Translations under genes and position numbers: made by a program | Assembly: GCA_016193195.1 (NCBI GenBank) | Contig: JACPSQ010000053.1 | Coordinates: forward strand, 1-5,517 | Length of the DNA stretch: 5,517 bases | Reading direction: 5' to 3' | DNA from: Candidatus Omnitrophota bacterium | GTDB lineage: Bacteria; Omnitrophota; Gorgyraeia; Aquiviventales; Aquiviventaceae | Notes under the pieces: model-generated | The model's input: the letters and a program-made list of their open reading frames with translations, nothing else | What the model was told of the DNA's origin: nothing | The model's database searches: none | Shown: positions 1 through 4,704 of the stretch, piece after piece | How the letters are laid out: each line of letters begins with the position of its first letter | Position numbering within the stretch: position 1 is the first letter of the stretch

Positions 1-858
1 GACGACATCGCACGTGGGATCGCGGAGCCGCTTCCGGTACCGAGCGACCAGGGCCTGCGCGAGGTCGACGCGCCCTCGAAACTCCATGTCCATCACGAGA
101 AAGCTGAAATCGCTGGCCATGTCCCCGCAACGGAAGGCCGGCTCAAACTCCACGCAGTCAAAAATCGTCACCGGCTTCGTGAGGCAGATATTTTCGCACC
201 GCAAATCGCCGTGCCCATCGATCATCCGTCGCTCGCGTACCCGGCGCACGAGGAGCGGCTCATGGAGAGCGAGGTGCTGACGGAAGGCCGCCTCAAGAAA
301 GGCGCGATCCGCCCTTGAGAAGAGGCGGCCGACAAACGGCTGGCACTCGGTGAGGTTGTTCAACACCAAGGCGGCGACCTGAGCGGGCCGGCCGTACCGG
401 CTGATCCGTGCGTTGCGCGCGGCGCGACGGAAAAAGCCGACGAGCCGGTCCGCGATGCGCTCCATGTCGCGCCGAGTCACGGCGGATCGGGCGACGAGCC
501 GGTCCAGCATCTGCTCCTCAGGCAGCCGCCGCATCTTCACGAGCCACTCAACCACCTTCCCTCGTCCGCCCAGTCGCAGTCCGTCGGAGGTCTCGACCGC
601 CGGCACAAGGCCCAGGTAGATACTCGGGGCCAAACGGCGATTCAGGGAGAGCTCCAGGAGGCAAAACCGCTTACGCCGGGCGAGCGTCGAGGCGTCGAGG
701 AACGGGAACTTCACCGGTTTCTTAAGTTTGTAGGCGAAAGGGCCGGCGAGGAAGACGTGCGAGACGTGCGTCTCTCGCCCCTCAAGCGTCCCCACAGGGT
801 GCGGGTAGGACGTCGGGTTGGAGAGGAACCGGACGAGACGTTGCTCGTATGGGCGCAT
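1..858 (-). CDS. COG2187-type aminoglycoside-phosphotransferase-like kinase, N-terminal 286 codons (partial, runs off left edge)
   Basis: The minus strand is open from an ATG at 858 to the edge of the window with no stop. The protein has the protein-kinase-like fold signatures of the COG2187 family. There is a lysine-rich strand YKLKKPVKF (residues 43-51), then FLD and a glutamate-containing helix (Glu69) followed by LNRRLAPSIYLG (72-83). The catalytic loop is HGDLRCENICL (216-226, Asp218 as catalytic base and Asn223), and the metal-binding strand is IFDCVEF (232-238, Asp234). The family is known to be APH/choline-kinase-like; many members carry a C-terminal P-loop ATP-binding domain, which here would lie left of the window. 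The true substrate is unknown, and antibiotic resistance should not be assumed. The gene is divergent from the fibre gene at 1055. No Shine-Dalgarno precedes the ATG, and the promoter placement suggests a leaderless mRNA. Identification is by motif recognition only. Confidence 0.88.
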   Translation of the reverse strand, partial: MRPYEQRLVRFLSNPTSYPHPVGTLEGRETHVSHVFLAGPFAYKLKKPVKFPFLDASTLARRKRFCLLELSLNRRLAPSIYLGLVPAVETSDGLRLGGRGKVVEWLVKMRRLPEEQMLDRLVARSAVTRRDMERIADRLVGFFRRAARNARISRYGRPAQVAALVLNNLTECQPFVGRLFSRADRAFLEAAFRQHLALHEPLLVRRVRERRMIDGHGDLRCENICLTKPVTIFDCVEFEPAFRCGDMASDFSFLVMDMEFRGRVDLAQALVARYRKRLRDPTCDVV

Positions 859-865
859 GGTGCGT

Positions 866-895
866 ATTGTACATGCTGCAAGCTACAGGCTTCAA
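866..895 (-). promoter_or_regulatory. Putative sigma-70-type promoter of the kinase gene, predicting a leaderless mRNA
   Basis: Reading the minus strand, TTGAAG (895-890) is followed after 18 nt by TACAAT (871-866), matching the -35 and -10 consensus at 4/6 and 5/6 positions. The A of the ATG start (858) lies eight bases past the -10, where transcription would normally begin, so the transcript would have little or no 5' leader. This fits the absence of any Shine-Dalgarno. Both boxes fall inside a 7-bp repeat array. This is an inference from sequence matches alone. Confidence 0.45.
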
Positions 896-966
896 GCTAC
901 AAGCCGCAAGCTATAACTGCGTCCTGGAGCCTGAGGCCTGCAGCCTGAAGTTGGAAGCCTGAGCTG
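874..966. repeat. Inverted heptad-repeat element A (6 + 6 units, 9-nt centre)
   Basis: The left arm is six 7-bp units: TGCTGCA (874), AGCTACA (881), GGCTTCA (888), AGCTACA (895), AGCCGCA (902), AGCTATA (909); consensus AGCTnCA. The right arm is six units: TGGAGCC (925), TGAGGCC (932), TGCAGCC (939), TGAAGTT (946), GGAAGCC (953), TGAGCTG (960); consensus TGnAGCC, which is nearly the reverse complement of the left consensus. The centre is ACTGCGTCC (916-924). The whole is an imperfect palindrome of about 93 bp between divergent genes, able in principle to form a long cruciform or RNA hairpin. It encodes no evident protein. Heptanucleotide tandem repeats are known in cyanobacteria as STRR sequences; a relationship is not claimed. 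Confidence 0.8.
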
Positions 967-970
967 GACC

Positions 971-1000
971 TTTACAAGCCTTCCCCCCAGCAGGTAGACT
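971..1000 (+). promoter_or_regulatory. Weak candidate promoter for the fibre / S26 operon
   Basis: TTTACA (971-976) resembles the -35 consensus at 5/6 positions. After an 18-nt spacer containing a run of six C, TAGACT (995-1000) matches the -10 at 4/6. It lies between heptad element A and the Shine-Dalgarno of the gene at 1055. The -10 is poor, so another start site, for instance one using TATGTT at 1015-1020, cannot be excluded. Confidence 0.28.
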
Positions 1001-1020
1001 TATGGGGACGGTGCTATGTT

Positions 1021-1048
1021 GGTTCAAGGTTCGAGGCTCAAGGAGGCA
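1021..1048 (+). repeat. Heptad array B, running into the Shine-Dalgarno of the fibre gene
   Basis: Three consecutive 7-bp units, GGTTCAA (1021-1027), GGTTCGA (1028-1034) and GGCTCAA (1035-1041), are followed in register by GGAGGCA (1042-1048). The last unit, with the preceding A, forms the AGGAGG Shine-Dalgarno (1041-1046), placed 8 nt before the ATG at 1055. The ribosome-binding site therefore looks like a diverged repeat unit. The unit differs in sequence from the heptads of element A but has the same period. Confidence 0.6.
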
Positions 1049-1054
1049 TGACCC

Positions 1055-2020
1055 ATGGTCTCACACTACCGCGGCTGGCTCCTCGTCGCCTTGCTCTTGG
1101 CGACAGCGGCCTACGCGGTCGCCGAAGAGATCAGCCTCGTCACCTACTACCCCTCCCCACGGGGGGTCTACCAGGTCCTCAAGGTCGGGGCCGGCTCCAC
1201 CCTGAGCCCCCCGGCCACCCTCCAGGTCGTCAAGCCCGCCGACGATGGCACCCTCGCCTTCCGGGTCGATGACGAGGGCGGCCCATTTGAGGATGACACC
1301 CCCTTCGTTATCGATGAGGAGGGCAACGTCGGGATCGGGACGAAGAGCCCTGCCTACCAGTTGCAGGTGGCGCTTCCAGCGGCGGGAGCGAATAGCGCCA
1401 TCGGGTTCAACGTCACTGGGGTCAGCGGCGGGGGCGCCATCCTGTTCGACGGGAGTAATGGGACGCCCAACACCATCGTCGCCAGGATTGACGGGGCGCT
1501 GACGGATGGGACAACCGGTGCTGAGAGAGGTGAGCTGGCTTTCTATACCAAGCCGAGTGCATCTGGCGCGCAGGAACGGATGCGGATCACCAGCGGCGGC
1601 AACGTCGGCATCGGGACGGCGAGTCCCACCGAGCCGCTGGAGGTGTCCGGGAACATCAAACTCTCGGGGGCGACGCCGACCTACCGGCTCACGAACGTCG
1701 CCAATCCGCGCGTCGGGGTCGGCTCGGACGTGGCGACCCAGGAGTGGGTGGAGGCGCAGACTGGAACATGGCATGGCTGTTATAGAAAGACGTGCGAAGT
1801 CCATAATGCCGCAAGCTGTGCCGTCGCTGCTTGCGATGCTGGAGAGGCAGATAAGGGCGTGGCGTGTCCCCGCGTCGGCGGTCTGTGGTCCGCGCAAGAC
1901 ACGCCTACCTCCTACCTTGCGGCCGGTGCTGGCGGTGGCGCGATGGGGAGCACCTTGTACTACGGCGATAACTTCGCCGCCGACTTCTACGTGACGTGCG
2001 AGCGTTGGTGCTGCAAATGA
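1055..2020 (+). CDS. Secreted stalk/fibre-like surface protein with TYYPSP motif, NVGIGT repeats and Cys-rich tail
   Basis: The 321-residue protein starts with a signal peptide (hydrophobic residues 8-19, likely cut after Ala-Val-Ala at 23). This is followed at once by LVTYYPSPRGVY (28-39), a motif I associate with exported proteins of Omnitrophota-like genomes. The middle holds two copies of a phage-tail-fibre-type stalk motif, NVGIGTKSP (91-99) and NVGIGTASP (183-191). The second is preceded by ERMRITSGG and followed by LEVSGN, and then comes LTNVANP...VATQEWVEAQ (212-235), which resembles tail-fibre or adhesin neck segments. No S74 chaperone domain follows. The last 80 residues instead carry all eight cysteines (242, 247, 255, 260, 271, 315, 319, 320), suggesting a disulfide-bonded tip. 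The start at 1055 is chosen for its Shine-Dalgarno (AGGAGG, 1041-1046) and its match to the next gene's leader. An ATG at 1048 is in another frame. The likely role is an adhesin or surface fibre; the ligand is unknown. Confidence 0.8.
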   Translation: MVSHYRGWLLVALLLATAAYAVAEEISLVTYYPSPRGVYQVLKVGAGSTLSPPATLQVVKPADDGTLAFRVDDEGGPFEDDTPFVIDEEGNVGIGTKSPAYQLQVALPAAGANSAIGFNVTGVSGGGAILFDGSNGTPNTIVARIDGALTDGTTGAERGELAFYTKPSASGAQERMRITSGGNVGIGTASPTEPLEVSGNIKLSGATPTYRLTNVANPRVGVGSDVATQEWVEAQTGTWHGCYRKTCEVHNAASCAVAACDAGEADKGVACPRVGGLWSAQDTPTSYLAAGAGGGAMGSTLYYGDNFAADFYVTCERWCCK

Positions 2021-2023
2021 ACG

Positions 2024-2029
2024 AGGAGG
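2024..2029 (+). promoter_or_regulatory. Shine-Dalgarno of the S26 peptidase-like gene
   Basis: AGGAGG lies 9 nt before the ATG at 2039 and 4 nt after the stop of the fibre gene. The stretch from this site through ACCC-ATG and the following TCTCAC closely resembles the start region of the fibre gene (1041-1063). This supports both starts and suggests the initiation region was copied together with the leader. Confidence 0.75.
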
Positions 2030-2038
2030 GTAGGACCC

Positions 2039-2629
2039 ATGATCTCACCACGCTCCCACGGCTGGCTCCTCGTGGGGCTGCTCCTGGCCTCCGCCGTCTA
2101 CGGGCTTGCTGCAGATCGTCGGCTCGTGAACCACTCGCCCACCGGTTTCGATACACGTTCAGAAACGCCCTGCCGCGTGGAAGCCGAGGAACGGACCGTG
2201 CGGGGCATCTCGCTTGAGCCCTTCATCCACCATGGGCAGTCGGTCACGATCCTGCGGGGCTACTACGCGTGCCATCCGGTCGCGCGAGGCGATCTGGTCG
2301 TCTATCGGTACGCGGGCCACGCCACCCCGATCCTTAAGGTGGTCAAAGCCATCCCCGGCGACACGTTCGCCCTCGAGCCGGCCGAAGACGGAACCGGCGT
2401 TCGCCTGACGATCAACGGCCAGCTCGCGAAAACCTCTCAGGGGATCCCCTACACGATGGATGAGCGCAACTCCCGGATGCTTGCGCTCTACGCGAGGGAC
2501 TACCATGGCGTGATCCCCGAGCAAGCCGTGCTGATCTTAGGCAACCAGCCTGGCGGCTCCCTCGACAGCATCCGCTTCGGCCTCGTCGGCCAGCGGGAGC
2601 TCCTGGGGAAGGCGGAGCCCTCTGGGTAA
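2039..2629 (+). CDS. Signal peptidase I-fold (S26 family) serine peptidase-like protein
   Basis: The 196-residue protein has one N-terminal hydrophobic segment (about residues 9-25), serving as membrane anchor or signal peptide, and an S26 domain. The signature boxes are visible. RGISLEPFIHHG (55-66) places Ser58 at the nucleophile position of the usual SMEP motif. RGDLVVY (83-89) follows, then ILKVVKAIPGD (98-108), where Lys100 is the general base of the Ser/Lys dyad. The last box is GNQPGGSLDSIRFG (168-181), matching the GDN..SxDSRxxG motif, followed by LLGKA. All key residues are present, so it may be active. The protein is short and has a single anchor, like small S26 members including TraF-type maturation peptidases. 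It follows the fibre gene by 18 nt, and its leader is nearly the fibre protein's leader, so a role in processing that protein is an attractive inference. Housekeeping LepB is a less likely alternative given its size and setting. Confidence 0.85.
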   Translation: MISPRSHGWLLVGLLLASAVYGLAADRRLVNHSPTGFDTRSETPCRVEAEERTVRGISLEPFIHHGQSVTILRGYYACHPVARGDLVVYRYAGHATPILKVVKAIPGDTFALEPAEDGTGVRLTINGQLAKTSQGIPYTMDERNSRMLALYARDYHGVIPEQAVLILGNQPGGSLDSIRFGLVGQRELLGKAEPSG

Positions 2630-2651
2630 GCCCGCGACAGGTAAGCCCGCG
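2625..2651 (+). repeat. 12-bp direct repeat with 15-bp period across the stop codon
   Basis: GGTAAGCCCGCG occurs at 2625-2636 and again at 2640-2651. The 15-bp offset equals five codons, so the second copy puts another TAA (2642-2644) in the reading frame of the S26 gene, four codons beyond the first stop. This looks like a small tandem duplication at the gene end. Confidence 0.7.
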
Positions 2652-2655
2652 CACC

Positions 2656-2684
2656 TTGAGTTTTGCCGGCCGACTTGCTACAGT
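2656..2684 (+). promoter_or_regulatory. Candidate sigma-70-type promoter of the TIGR04073-like gene
   Basis: TTGAGT (2656-2661), a 17-nt spacer and TACAGT (2679-2684) match the -35 and -10 consensus at 4/6 each. Transcription would begin near 2691, a few bases before the Shine-Dalgarno at 2697. The spacing is ideal but the boxes are only moderate. Confidence 0.4.
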
Positions 2685-2696
2685 AGTGCCAACCGT

Positions 2697-2705
2697 GGGA
2701 GGTGA
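2697..2705 (+). promoter_or_regulatory. Strong Shine-Dalgarno of the TIGR04073-like gene
   Basis: GGGAGGTGA (2697-2705) matches eight consecutive bases of the 16S-complementary AGGAGGTGA. The core GGAGG is 6 nt from the ATG at 2709, which fixes the start and suggests efficient translation. Confidence 0.75.
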
Positions 2706-2708
2706 CCG

Positions 2709-3071
2709 ATGAGGAAAATCGCTGTGGTTGGCTCGCTGCTCGCTGCGCTTGTGCTGCTGGTGAGCGTCCCCCGGGCATCGGCCGAGTCCATGGACTCCGG
2801 GAAGGCCTTCACGAAGTTCACCCGGGGGTTCGTCAATATCGTCACCGGGTGGGTTGAGATCCCCAAGCGCATTCAGGAGACGTCTCAAGTGTCAGGCGCC
2901 TTCGCTGGCTTCACGTGGGGCGTGCTGCGTGGCATTGGGTACGGCTTTATTCGAACCGCCGCGGGAGGTTATGAGCTCGTCAGTTTCCCGTTCCCCGCTC
3001 CCCCCGGCTATGAACCCGTCATCCAGCCTGAGTACGTGTTCTCAGAGGGATCAACGCAACCCTACAAGTAA
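2709..3071 (+). CDS. Exosortase system-associated protein, TIGR04073-like (small exported protein)
   Basis: The 120-residue protein has a clear signal peptide: a basic start MRK, a hydrophobic core at about 5-20, and a likely cut after Ala-Ser-Ala at 25. The mature part shows the family pattern I recognise as TIGR04073: K-F-x-RGFVNIVTGWVEIP (36-52), AGFTWGVLRGIGYGF (66-80), RTAAGGYELVSFPFP (82-96) and PPGYEPVIQPEYVF (98-111). Length is typical. The family was named for co-occurrence with exosortase/PEP-CTERM systems, but its biochemical role is not known. No exosortase and no PEP-CTERM tail is visible in this window. The alternating Gly/aromatic pattern could allow amphipathic membrane association, which is speculative. 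It has its own promoter candidate and is a likely stand-alone gene. Confidence 0.85.
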   Translation: MRKIAVVGSLLAALVLLVSVPRASAESMDSGKAFTKFTRGFVNIVTGWVEIPKRIQETSQVSGAFAGFTWGVLRGIGYGFIRTAAGGYELVSFPFPAPPGYEPVIQPEYVFSEGSTQPYK

Positions 3072-3107
3072 ACACCCTCCCAACGCGAGGCCATCTCGTC
3101 TTGGCGC

Positions 3108-3158
3108 TTAAATTTGCTTAAAAAAATCCTTGTAATCACTTCTAACGTCCTCTATACT
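3108..3158 (+). promoter_or_regulatory. Strong promoter with AT-rich UP-like tract for the TM-helix gene
   Basis: TTGTAA (3130-3135), a 17-nt spacer and TATACT (3153-3158) match the sigma-70-type -35 and -10 at 4/6 and 5/6. Immediately upstream lies an AT-rich stretch (3108-3127) with A and T tracts, including seven A in a row (3120-3126), standing out sharply from the GC-rich surroundings and typical of an UP element. Transcription should start near 3165, giving an untranslated leader of about 38 nt. Confidence 0.62.
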
Positions 3159-3185
3159 ACACCGAAGCCTTTGAAAATAACTTAG

Positions 3186-3196
3186 AAAGGGGGTGA
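3186..3196 (+). promoter_or_regulatory. Shine-Dalgarno of the TM-helix gene
   Basis: AAAGGGGGTGA (3186-3196) differs from the anti-16S complement AAGGAGGTGA core by one base. It ends 6 nt before the ATG at 3203, supporting that start over the out-of-frame ATG at 3193... region reading in another frame. Confidence 0.65.
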
Positions 3197-3202
3197 GACG
3201 GG

Positions 3203-3889
3203 ATGCAGACCGGATCGTGGATTCAGACCCTTATCGTCCAACCGGTGCAATCGTTGGTGAACCAACTCATGGCCTTCCTCCCCACGCTGTTAGGCGCCCT
3301 CCTCATTCTCCTCATCGGGTGGCTCATCGCAGAAGCCGTTCAAAGCCTCATCGTGAGGATCCTCAAGACGATCGGGCTCGACAAGCTGGCTGACCAAACG
3401 CAACTCTCAGCCGTCTTCGCTAAAGGAGGAATCAAACAGAAGCTCTCTGAGCTGATCGGCGGCATCGTGTACTGGCTTTTGATGCTCGCCGTGGTGATGA
3501 TCGTCTTCAATGCCCTGCAGCTGACGGTTGCCGCTCAGTTGCTCCAATCGGTGGTGACGTTCCTGCCGAATGTCATCGCGGCCGTGTTTCTCTTGATCGT
3601 CGGGATCTTCGCCGCGGCGTTCCTGGCCGCAACGGTCCGAACGGCCGCCAGCAATGCGGGGATCGCTCAGGCGACCGCCATCGGTCAGCTCGTACAGATC
3701 GTCGTGGTGATCTTCGCGGCCGTCGCCGCCCTGCAGCAGCTCAAGATCCCCTTCTTTGGCGAGGTGTTCCTGATCATCCTTGGGGGCCTCAGCCTGGGAT
3801 GCGCCATCGCATTTGGCCTGGGTTGCAAGGAGCTTGCCGGCAGGTGGGTCTCAGGGTTGATCGAGCAATTCCAGACGCGCAAGCGGTAA
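3203..3889 (+). CDS. Mechanosensitive-channel-type conserved TM helix protein (PF05552-like), no MscS beta domain
   Basis: The 228-residue protein is almost all membrane segments: about 25-48, 84-107, 120-146, 160-180 and 186-208. FLPTLLGALLILLIGWLIAEAV (25-46, written here only as its position and key residues Phe25, Pro27, Gly39, Trp40) and the following L-x-L-LK-x-IGLDKL match the conserved TM helix found in MscS-related proteins. The unit recurs: FLPNVIAAVFLLIVGIF (120-136) then R-x-AASNAGI (146-154), so the protein contains an internal repeat. It closes with GGLSLGCAIAFGLGCKELAG (194-213), the pattern seen as GLALxLAFGLG in such families. The soluble beta domain of true MscS channels is absent. 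An osmotic or membrane-tension role is inferred from the family only. Translation starts behind a good Shine-Dalgarno; the gene end overlaps the likely start of the next gene. Confidence 0.82.
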   Translation: MQTGSWIQTLIVQPVQSLVNQLMAFLPTLLGALLILLIGWLIAEAVQSLIVRILKTIGLDKLADQTQLSAVFAKGGIKQKLSELIGGIVYWLLMLAVVMIVFNALQLTVAAQLLQSVVTFLPNVIAAVFLLIVGIFAAAFLAATVRTAASNAGIAQATAIGQLVQIVVVIFAAVAALQQLKIPFFGEVFLIILGGLSLGCAIAFGLGCKELAGRWVSGLIEQFQTRKR

Positions 3890-4704
3890 TCACACAAACG
3901 CACAACATACCACGCCTTCACAGGCGTGGTATTTTATTGGTGCTGCCCCTCGTAGTAGCAAGCGGGTGGCTCTTGTTATCCCCTCCAGCCTCCGCGTTGA
4001 ACGTGCAGCGGCTTGAGAGCGCTGAGATCGACACGCTCAACGCGATCCTCCAAACGCTCGAGCCATTCATCACCAAGAAAAAAGAAGACGGCACCGCGAT
4101 CCTCCTGGGCTGGGAGGCTCTCTATGAACCGCTCACCCCTCCACAGCAAGCGTTCCTCGACGAGTTCCGGGCGCTCCATGCCGAAACATTAGGCGCCACC
4201 AGCCGCTATTTTGGTGAGTCCGCAGGCCCTCTTGATCTCGTTCCTGTTGGACCACAATCCACTCTCACAGACGGCGTGCCGACCCCGCTGGACCCCCAGT
4301 ATCTGCCGGACAAGGTGTTGGACGTCTACCAACGGATGATGGCCGCGATGCAAGCGGATCTCGGAAAGCGGCTGTTGGTGGAATCCGGTTACCGTTCGCC
4401 CGCCTACCAGCTCTACCTTTTCCTGTACTACCTCCCGAAGCACGACTACTCTATCAGGGAGACCAATCGGTTCGTGGCGTTGCCCGGACACAGCGAGCAC
4501 GGCTATCCGCCTCGTCAAGCGATCGACTTCATCAACGAAGCAGGGATCAGCGGCGAGAACCACCCTGAAGCGTTTGAGGCGTTGTCGGAGTACCAGTGGC
4601 TCCAACAGCACGCCGAGGGGTTCGGGTTCGTCCTCTCCTATCCCCGCGATAACCCCTCCCACACCGCATTCGAGCCATGGCACTGGCACTATGAACCAAG
4701 GTAA
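3844..4704 (+). CDS. Secreted D-alanyl-D-alanine carboxypeptidase, VanY/DacC-like zinc family
   Basis: The C-terminal part is a VanY-type (PF02557-like) peptidase that trims D-Ala from peptidoglycan peptides outside the inner membrane. Residues, counted from the GTG at 3844, are: substrate-binding ESGYRSPAYQ (180-189, Arg184); zinc ligands His219 in PGHSEHG and Asp228 in AIDF; and FEPWHWHYE (276-284), with catalytic Glu277 and zinc ligand His280. Between the first His and the AID motif there are two residues more than in the common SEHxxGxAxD form. An N-terminal signal segment (RLHRRG 24-29, hydrophobic 30-48, likely cut after Ala-Ser-Ala at 51) supports export. The start is uncertain. GTG 3844 has AAGGAG at 3827-3832 and overlaps the previous gene by 46 bp. 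ATG 3799 would overlap it by 91 bp. TTG 3937 or GTG 3940 would lose the basic n-region and have no Shine-Dalgarno. The stop TAA is the first triplet of the heptad element that follows. Confidence 0.85.
   Translation: MGLRVDRAIPDAQAVITQTHNIPRLHRRGILLVLPLVVASGWLLLSPPASALNVQRLESAEIDTLNAILQTLEPFITKKKEDGTAILLGWEALYEPLTPPQQAFLDEFRALHAETLGATSRYFGESAGPLDLVPVGPQSTLTDGVPTPLDPQYLPDKVLDVYQRMMAAMQADLGKRLLVESGYRSPAYQLYLFLYYLPKHDYSIRETNRFVALPGHSEHGYPPRQAIDFINEAGISGENHPEAFEALSEYQWLQQHAEGFGFVLSYPRDNPSHTAFEPWHWHYEPR
3907..3938 (+). terminator. Perfect 11-bp terminator-like hairpin with T-rich tail, inside the next gene's 5' region
   Basis: ATACCACGCCT (3907-3917) and AGGCGTGGTAT (3922-3932) are exact reverse complements around the loop TCAC, followed by TTTATT. 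This is a good intrinsic terminator for the TM-helix gene, which stops at 3889. It also lies within the open frame of the carboxypeptidase, coding for the basic n-region of its signal peptide if translation starts upstream. It may therefore act as an attenuator that translating ribosomes would disrupt. Confidence 0.75.

Noticed and set aside
408..725. Plus-strand frames of 63-105 residues over the left-hand 950 bases
   Set aside because: Arg/Ser/Pro-rich shadow translations opposite the kinase gene, which has catalytic motifs in the minus frame.
1..858. Antibiotic-resistance aminoglycoside kinase
   Set aside because: The motifs match the COG2187 family of uncertain substrate better than known resistance enzymes, and no resistance or mobile context is seen.
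874..966. CRISPR array
   Set aside because: Units are 7 bp, contiguous and degenerate, with no spacers and no cas genes.
1061..1897. 278-residue open frame on the minus strand, antisense to the fibre gene
   Set aside because: It mirrors the codon structure of a GC-rich plus-strand gene, has no signal, domain or SD, and the plus-strand frame has clear family motifs.
1778..2017. PEP-CTERM or LPXTG-type sorting tail on the fibre protein
   Set aside because: The C-terminus is Cys-rich and polar, with no PEP motif, hydrophobic helix or basic end.
3090..3106. Possible terminator hairpin GCGAG-GCCAT-CTCGT after the TIGR04073-like gene
   Set aside because: Stem of only five pairs including one G-U, with no T-run directly after it.
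3203..3889. Full MscS mechanosensitive channel
   Set aside because: Only hydrophobic TM-helix units are present; the soluble beta domain is missing and the gene ends with a normal stop.
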